A stretch of 10,925 bases of DNA. It comes from Acanthaster planci. Taxonomy: Eukaryota > Echinodermata > Asteroidea > Valvatida > Acanthasteridae. Under the pieces are notes generated by a model. It did no database searches. It had not been told where the DNA came from and worked only from the letters and a program-made list of their open reading frames with translations. Every line of letters begins with the position of its first letter. Positions within the stretch are counted from its first letter, which is position 1. The stretch covers positions 51,654 to 62,578 of the forward strand of contig NW_019091749.1 of assembly GCF_001949145.1 (NCBI RefSeq), read 5' to 3'. Shown in pieces: positions 8,691 through 10,925 of this stretch. A program made the position numbers and the translations under genes.

Positions 8691-9223
8691 TTAACTGGTT
8701 TTAGCTTGCACATCCACTTTAGGCTTGGTGCAGGTAGCCGTCCAACGAGAGAAGCTCCCGCACACAAAACACGCTCCTCCAAAACCTTGAGGCATGGTAA
8801 CCTGAGCACCGTAATGTTTGGACTGCTCAGAGGGATTAAAAGTGGAAGCAGGACGTTTATAAGAGCTCTTAACCTCTTAGCCTGATGGACTGCTGCCCTC
8901 TTCTGCTTAATCTTTCTGGCGGCTTGATTTTCTGCAAGGGTAATCTTGTCATCATCTTGGTGTGCAGCCGGATGATGCTCCTCATACTCCCTAACCATGG
9001 CCCAACCGTACATGCTGGAATCAGCCACATGAATCAACTTCTGTCTCTTGTTGATGGTACTGGACAGTGTTGCTTTTACGACCGACAAGGAGGGGTTGTC
9101 AGCACCTAACTGGTCTGCTGCAGTTTGAACCAAGTCTTTGACTTGCTTAGAAAATAATAAATAATGCTTAGTATATTCATGAATAAAATTCGGGTGAAAC
9201 AGCGGCAATGGAAGTAAAAGAAT
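8691..9223 (-). pseudogene. Gag-like ORF1 fragment with degenerate CCHC zinc knuckle
   Basis: On the minus strand the frame is open from 9223, after a TGA at 9226-9224, with no ATG at the expected N-terminus, so the start is lost or lies elsewhere. Residues near 50-105 read NKRQKLIHVADSSMYGWAMV then REYEEHH and an acidic-to-basic helix (DDDKITLAENQAARKIKQKR). This is the conserved core of the Gag-like proteins that go with DIRS-like elements. Near 8880 the coding signal moves to the next frame, which reads STFNPSEQSKHYGAQVT and then a zinc knuckle at 8771-8730, C-x2-C-x9-C (CFVCGSFSRWTATC), where the usual histidine is arginine. That frame ends at a TAA at 8693. The original frame stays open by chance to 8570. 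Confidence 0.78.
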
Positions 9224-9239
9224 TCAATCTTTATAAAAA

Positions 9240-9656
9240 GACAAAGTGTGTCTAGCCTGCGCCAGACCAATGTGAAGTGAATCTCCTATACCCTGTGCAC
9301 TCCACAAGGGTATGCTACATGTATCACTGAAACGTCCACTACACATTCCTCTGCCCATTCCACAGCTGTACATTCAGCCCTTTATGCTCGAAGAAAACAA
9401 ATATGTTCTAATTCACACCCGGTCACTCACACTTTCTTTGGTATATATTCATCATAAATGGGTATGACCTTGGTGAAGTTTTATAGTTGGAAATTACTGG
9501 TATTTCCTTTAATAAACTTCCTGACTGAAATGTTGGGTTTCTGGAGAAGTAAGGGGATAACGGTACATTAGCTTTTTGGTTGAATACAGGGTACATGTGT
9601 GTGTAAATCATCCACAATCAGTTGTTTACAGTTGTTTTTCTGTTGTTGTTTTTCAG
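9240..9656. other. No recognised feature
   Basis: This stretch lies between the retrotransposon relic and the candidate exon at 9657. It contains a few TACATGTA words and short open frames. A good minus-strand donor-like site (AAGT|GTGAGT) lies near 9427, but I could not find a matching acceptor that gives a convincing exon. Confidence 0.4.
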
Positions 9657-9853
9657 GACTGTGGTGGAACGCATCTGTGTTAGTCTATACTGACACCATT
9701 GTGCTGTCATTGGAGGGAGCCAGCAGATAGACCACGCCCACCCAACACTTTGTGACTCATCTGGTGGTCATTAAAGGACACTATTCAGGTCGACGGGGTA
9801 TACTGATGAACGGTTGACTGATGGAGCAGGAAATTTATTAAGGCAGTAAAGGG
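9657..9853 (+). other. Candidate plus-strand exon, probably untranslated
   Basis: The upstream TTCTGTTGTTGTTTTTCAG is a strong acceptor and the downstream GGG|GTGAGTTTCTG is a strong donor; the 197 bases between them are less AT-rich than the flanks. All three frames are closed within the exon. One frame is open for about 24 codons from the acceptor (LWWNASVLVYTDTIVLSLEG) before a TAG. It could therefore be a 5' untranslated exon, an exon of a non-coding RNA, or a last coding exon read into 3' untranslated sequence. Two ATGs near its end open only very short frames. Strand and splicing are inferred from site strength alone. Confidence 0.38.
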
Positions 9854-10195
9854 GTGAGTTTCTGTCAGGCCATTTTTGTCATGTCTCAGGAAAGGTTTAT
9901 GTCATGTAATTCACATCATGTACATGTACTTATATCTGATTAAAGGGAAGCCAAATGAAGCTAATTTTAATTTTCAAAATATTCTACTATTTTTCAACTT
10001 TATATTTATCACTTTTCAAATCCTGACTCTAAATACCTGTCTGCATGTGCTGTATGACTGTGGAAGTAAGATCTCATTTCGTATTGGTTAGTTTCAGGTT
10101 TAGTTTCATCATGTCAGAATAACAATGTCTAAAGTCAGTGTATTTTCTTGAATTGTTCAAAACTCAAAATTGTAACCATACTTCAAGGAGAAGTA

Positions 10196-10223
10196 CAAGG
10201 TACATGTATGTACATGTATCTTG
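10196..10223 (+). repeat. Inverted repeat built from TACATGTA words
   Basis: CAAGGTACATGTAT is followed directly by GTACATGTATCTTG. The arms are complementary over nearly their full length, apart from one G-T type pair and the central bases. It contains two overlapping copies of the window-wide word TACATGTA. Confidence 0.6.
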
Positions 10224-10432
10224 AGTTATTGCACTTCCTGCATGTATTCGCTGTGGAGGAGAGGACAAACACTGAACTTGTTGAAAATTCTTTTTTGGCT
10301 TTTGGCCTGTTGTTGTCTTGGCAGCCCCTGTCAAGCTTTATTGCCATAACTACTTTGTTTTGTCTACATACCAGTAATTTGTTTACAGATCCAACCAAAA
10401 TATTTTACTCAGTGCCCTGTTAATACTTTGGT

Positions 10433-10438
10433 AATAAA
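10433..10438 (+). terminator. Possible polyadenylation signal AATAAA
   Basis: An exact plus-strand AATAAA about 580 bases downstream of the candidate exon at 9657-9853. It would serve if that exon is terminal. AATAAA is frequent by chance in AT-rich DNA, so support is weak. Confidence 0.15.
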
Positions 10439-10661
10439 CATTTCACTCTAGTTGGTAACATGTACTTCCATTGCAGTCAGCTCTTACTGGCCTTATAAAA
10501 TTAGCAGAGCTTTACAGTTGGCAATATTTTGTGTGAAATAACATGTGGTGAACCTAATACCGTACAGAGTTTTTGCATACTGGTACATATATGGTGTTTG
10601 GTAGGATTATACCCTGCAGGTGGTGTTCAGCAGGGTTTTGCTGATGTCAGGGTTTTTTTCT

Positions 10662-10925
10662 GGGGTGTTGTTACCCATGGTGGTGGGTGTGCCTAAGTTT
10701 TAATTTAGGGATTGACCCCTATAGCAATTAAAGTAATCCTAATAAAAACCAATGGGTTAAAAGAAATTATCCTCATTGTAGATTAGAATTAATTTACGCT
10801 TTTTGAGATCAAGTTGAGAAACTGCAATTTTGAAAAACTGTTCCAGTATTGAGAAAAAAGTGGAAAAATTACACAGTGGTGGACCTTAGTAAATGGAGTC
10901 AACACTAAAATAGATTGATGATAAA
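10662..10925 (+). repeat. Interspersed repeat, copy 2 (runs off the window)
   Basis: Direct-orientation homologue of 6590-6852, sharing its block order from the opening GGGT...ACCC hairpin and ATGGTGGTGGG through to AATGGAGT(C)AACA and ATTGATGATAAA. Similarity is still clear at the window edge, so the copy may continue beyond it. Confidence 0.7.

Larger units (their letters stand above)
7600..9223 (-). mobile_element. Relic of a DIRS-like (tyrosine-recombinase) retrotransposon, internally deleted
   Basis: Read on the minus strand, three recognisable segments appear in the usual order of the group: a Gag-like protein with a zinc knuckle (about 9223-8691), the C-terminal RNase H margin (about 8647-8250), and the N-terminal half of a tyrosine recombinase (about 8148-7600). 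Reverse transcriptase and most of RNase H, normally several hundred residues between the first two segments, are absent. The catalytic half of the recombinase is also missing. There are at least four frame changes and several in-frame stops, so no segment is intact. I matched the segments from memory of these protein families in corals, molluscs and similar animals; the domain order, not just one motif, supports the call. I could not find terminal or split direct repeats, so the outer limits are approximate. Confidence 0.8.
9854..10661. other. No gene recognised; AT-rich flank
   Basis: Open frames here on both strands lack conserved-looking content and splice support. The stretch holds an inverted repeat at 10196-10223, a possible polyadenylation signal at 10433 and a small hairpin (ACCCTGC...GCAGGGT, 10611-10636) just before interspersed repeat copy 2. 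Confidence 0.45.

Noticed and set aside
8685-9109. Two plus-strand frames of 66 and 74 codons
   Set aside because: Both are antisense shadows of the Gag-like segment.
9423-9617. Minus-strand frame ending near a GTGAGT donor, with an alternative frame reading FTKVIPIYDEYIPKK
   Set aside because: The alternative frame would be in phase with the candidate exon at 7424, but the only usable acceptor gives a 38-base exon with no pyrimidine tract. Too weak to list.
10148-10423. Plus-strand frame of 91 codons
   Set aside because: It has no splice support, no recognisable motif and an overlapping minus-strand frame of similar quality.

Overview
This is animal nuclear DNA, most likely from a marine invertebrate such as a mollusc, an amphioxus or an echinoderm; the sequence does not settle which. 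Three things point there: the window is AT-rich with few genes, coding sequence sits in short exons with GT/AG splice sites, and the palindrome TACATGTA recurs throughout. There are no bacterial operons, ribosome binding sites or RNA genes. Nearly every open frame in the left 4.3 kb is a by-product of a tandem repeat.

Layout. (1) Bases 1 to about 4328 are one side of a satellite array: about 20 head-to-tail copies of a unit of about 208 bp, falling into recognisable subtypes that recur in order. In the right half they form a higher-order period of about 870 bp. (2) Bases 4329-6293 hold the 3' end of a minus-strand protein-coding gene. Three exons (6186-6293, 4864-4958, 4425-4794) join in compatible phases to give about 190 C-terminal residues ending at a TAG. 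I do not recognise the protein. A fourth, weaker exon candidate lies at 7370-7424. (3) Bases 7600-9223 are a decayed minus-strand retrotransposon that I assign to the tyrosine-recombinase (DIRS-like) group. It has a Gag-like segment with a mutated zinc knuckle, then the tail of the RNase H region, then the N-terminal half of a tyrosine recombinase. The reverse transcriptase and most of RNase H are missing, and there are several frameshifts and stops, so it is an internally deleted dead copy. (4) Bases 6590-6852 and 10662-10925 are two diverged direct copies of one interspersed repeat. (5) Bases 9657-9853 look like a plus-strand, probably untranslated exon with good splice signals.

The retrotransposon relic and one repeat copy lie upstream of the recognised exons of the minus-strand gene, in what is probably intron sequence. 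The gene's 3' untranslated region runs directly into the satellite.

The most unusual signal is in the satellite: at four separate positions one monomer differs from its neighbours by a clean insertion of CATGTA at a TA dinucleotide, giving TACATGTA. I found no complete unknown system. The main products are this insertion signature, the ordered satellite and the anatomy of the recombinase retrotransposon.
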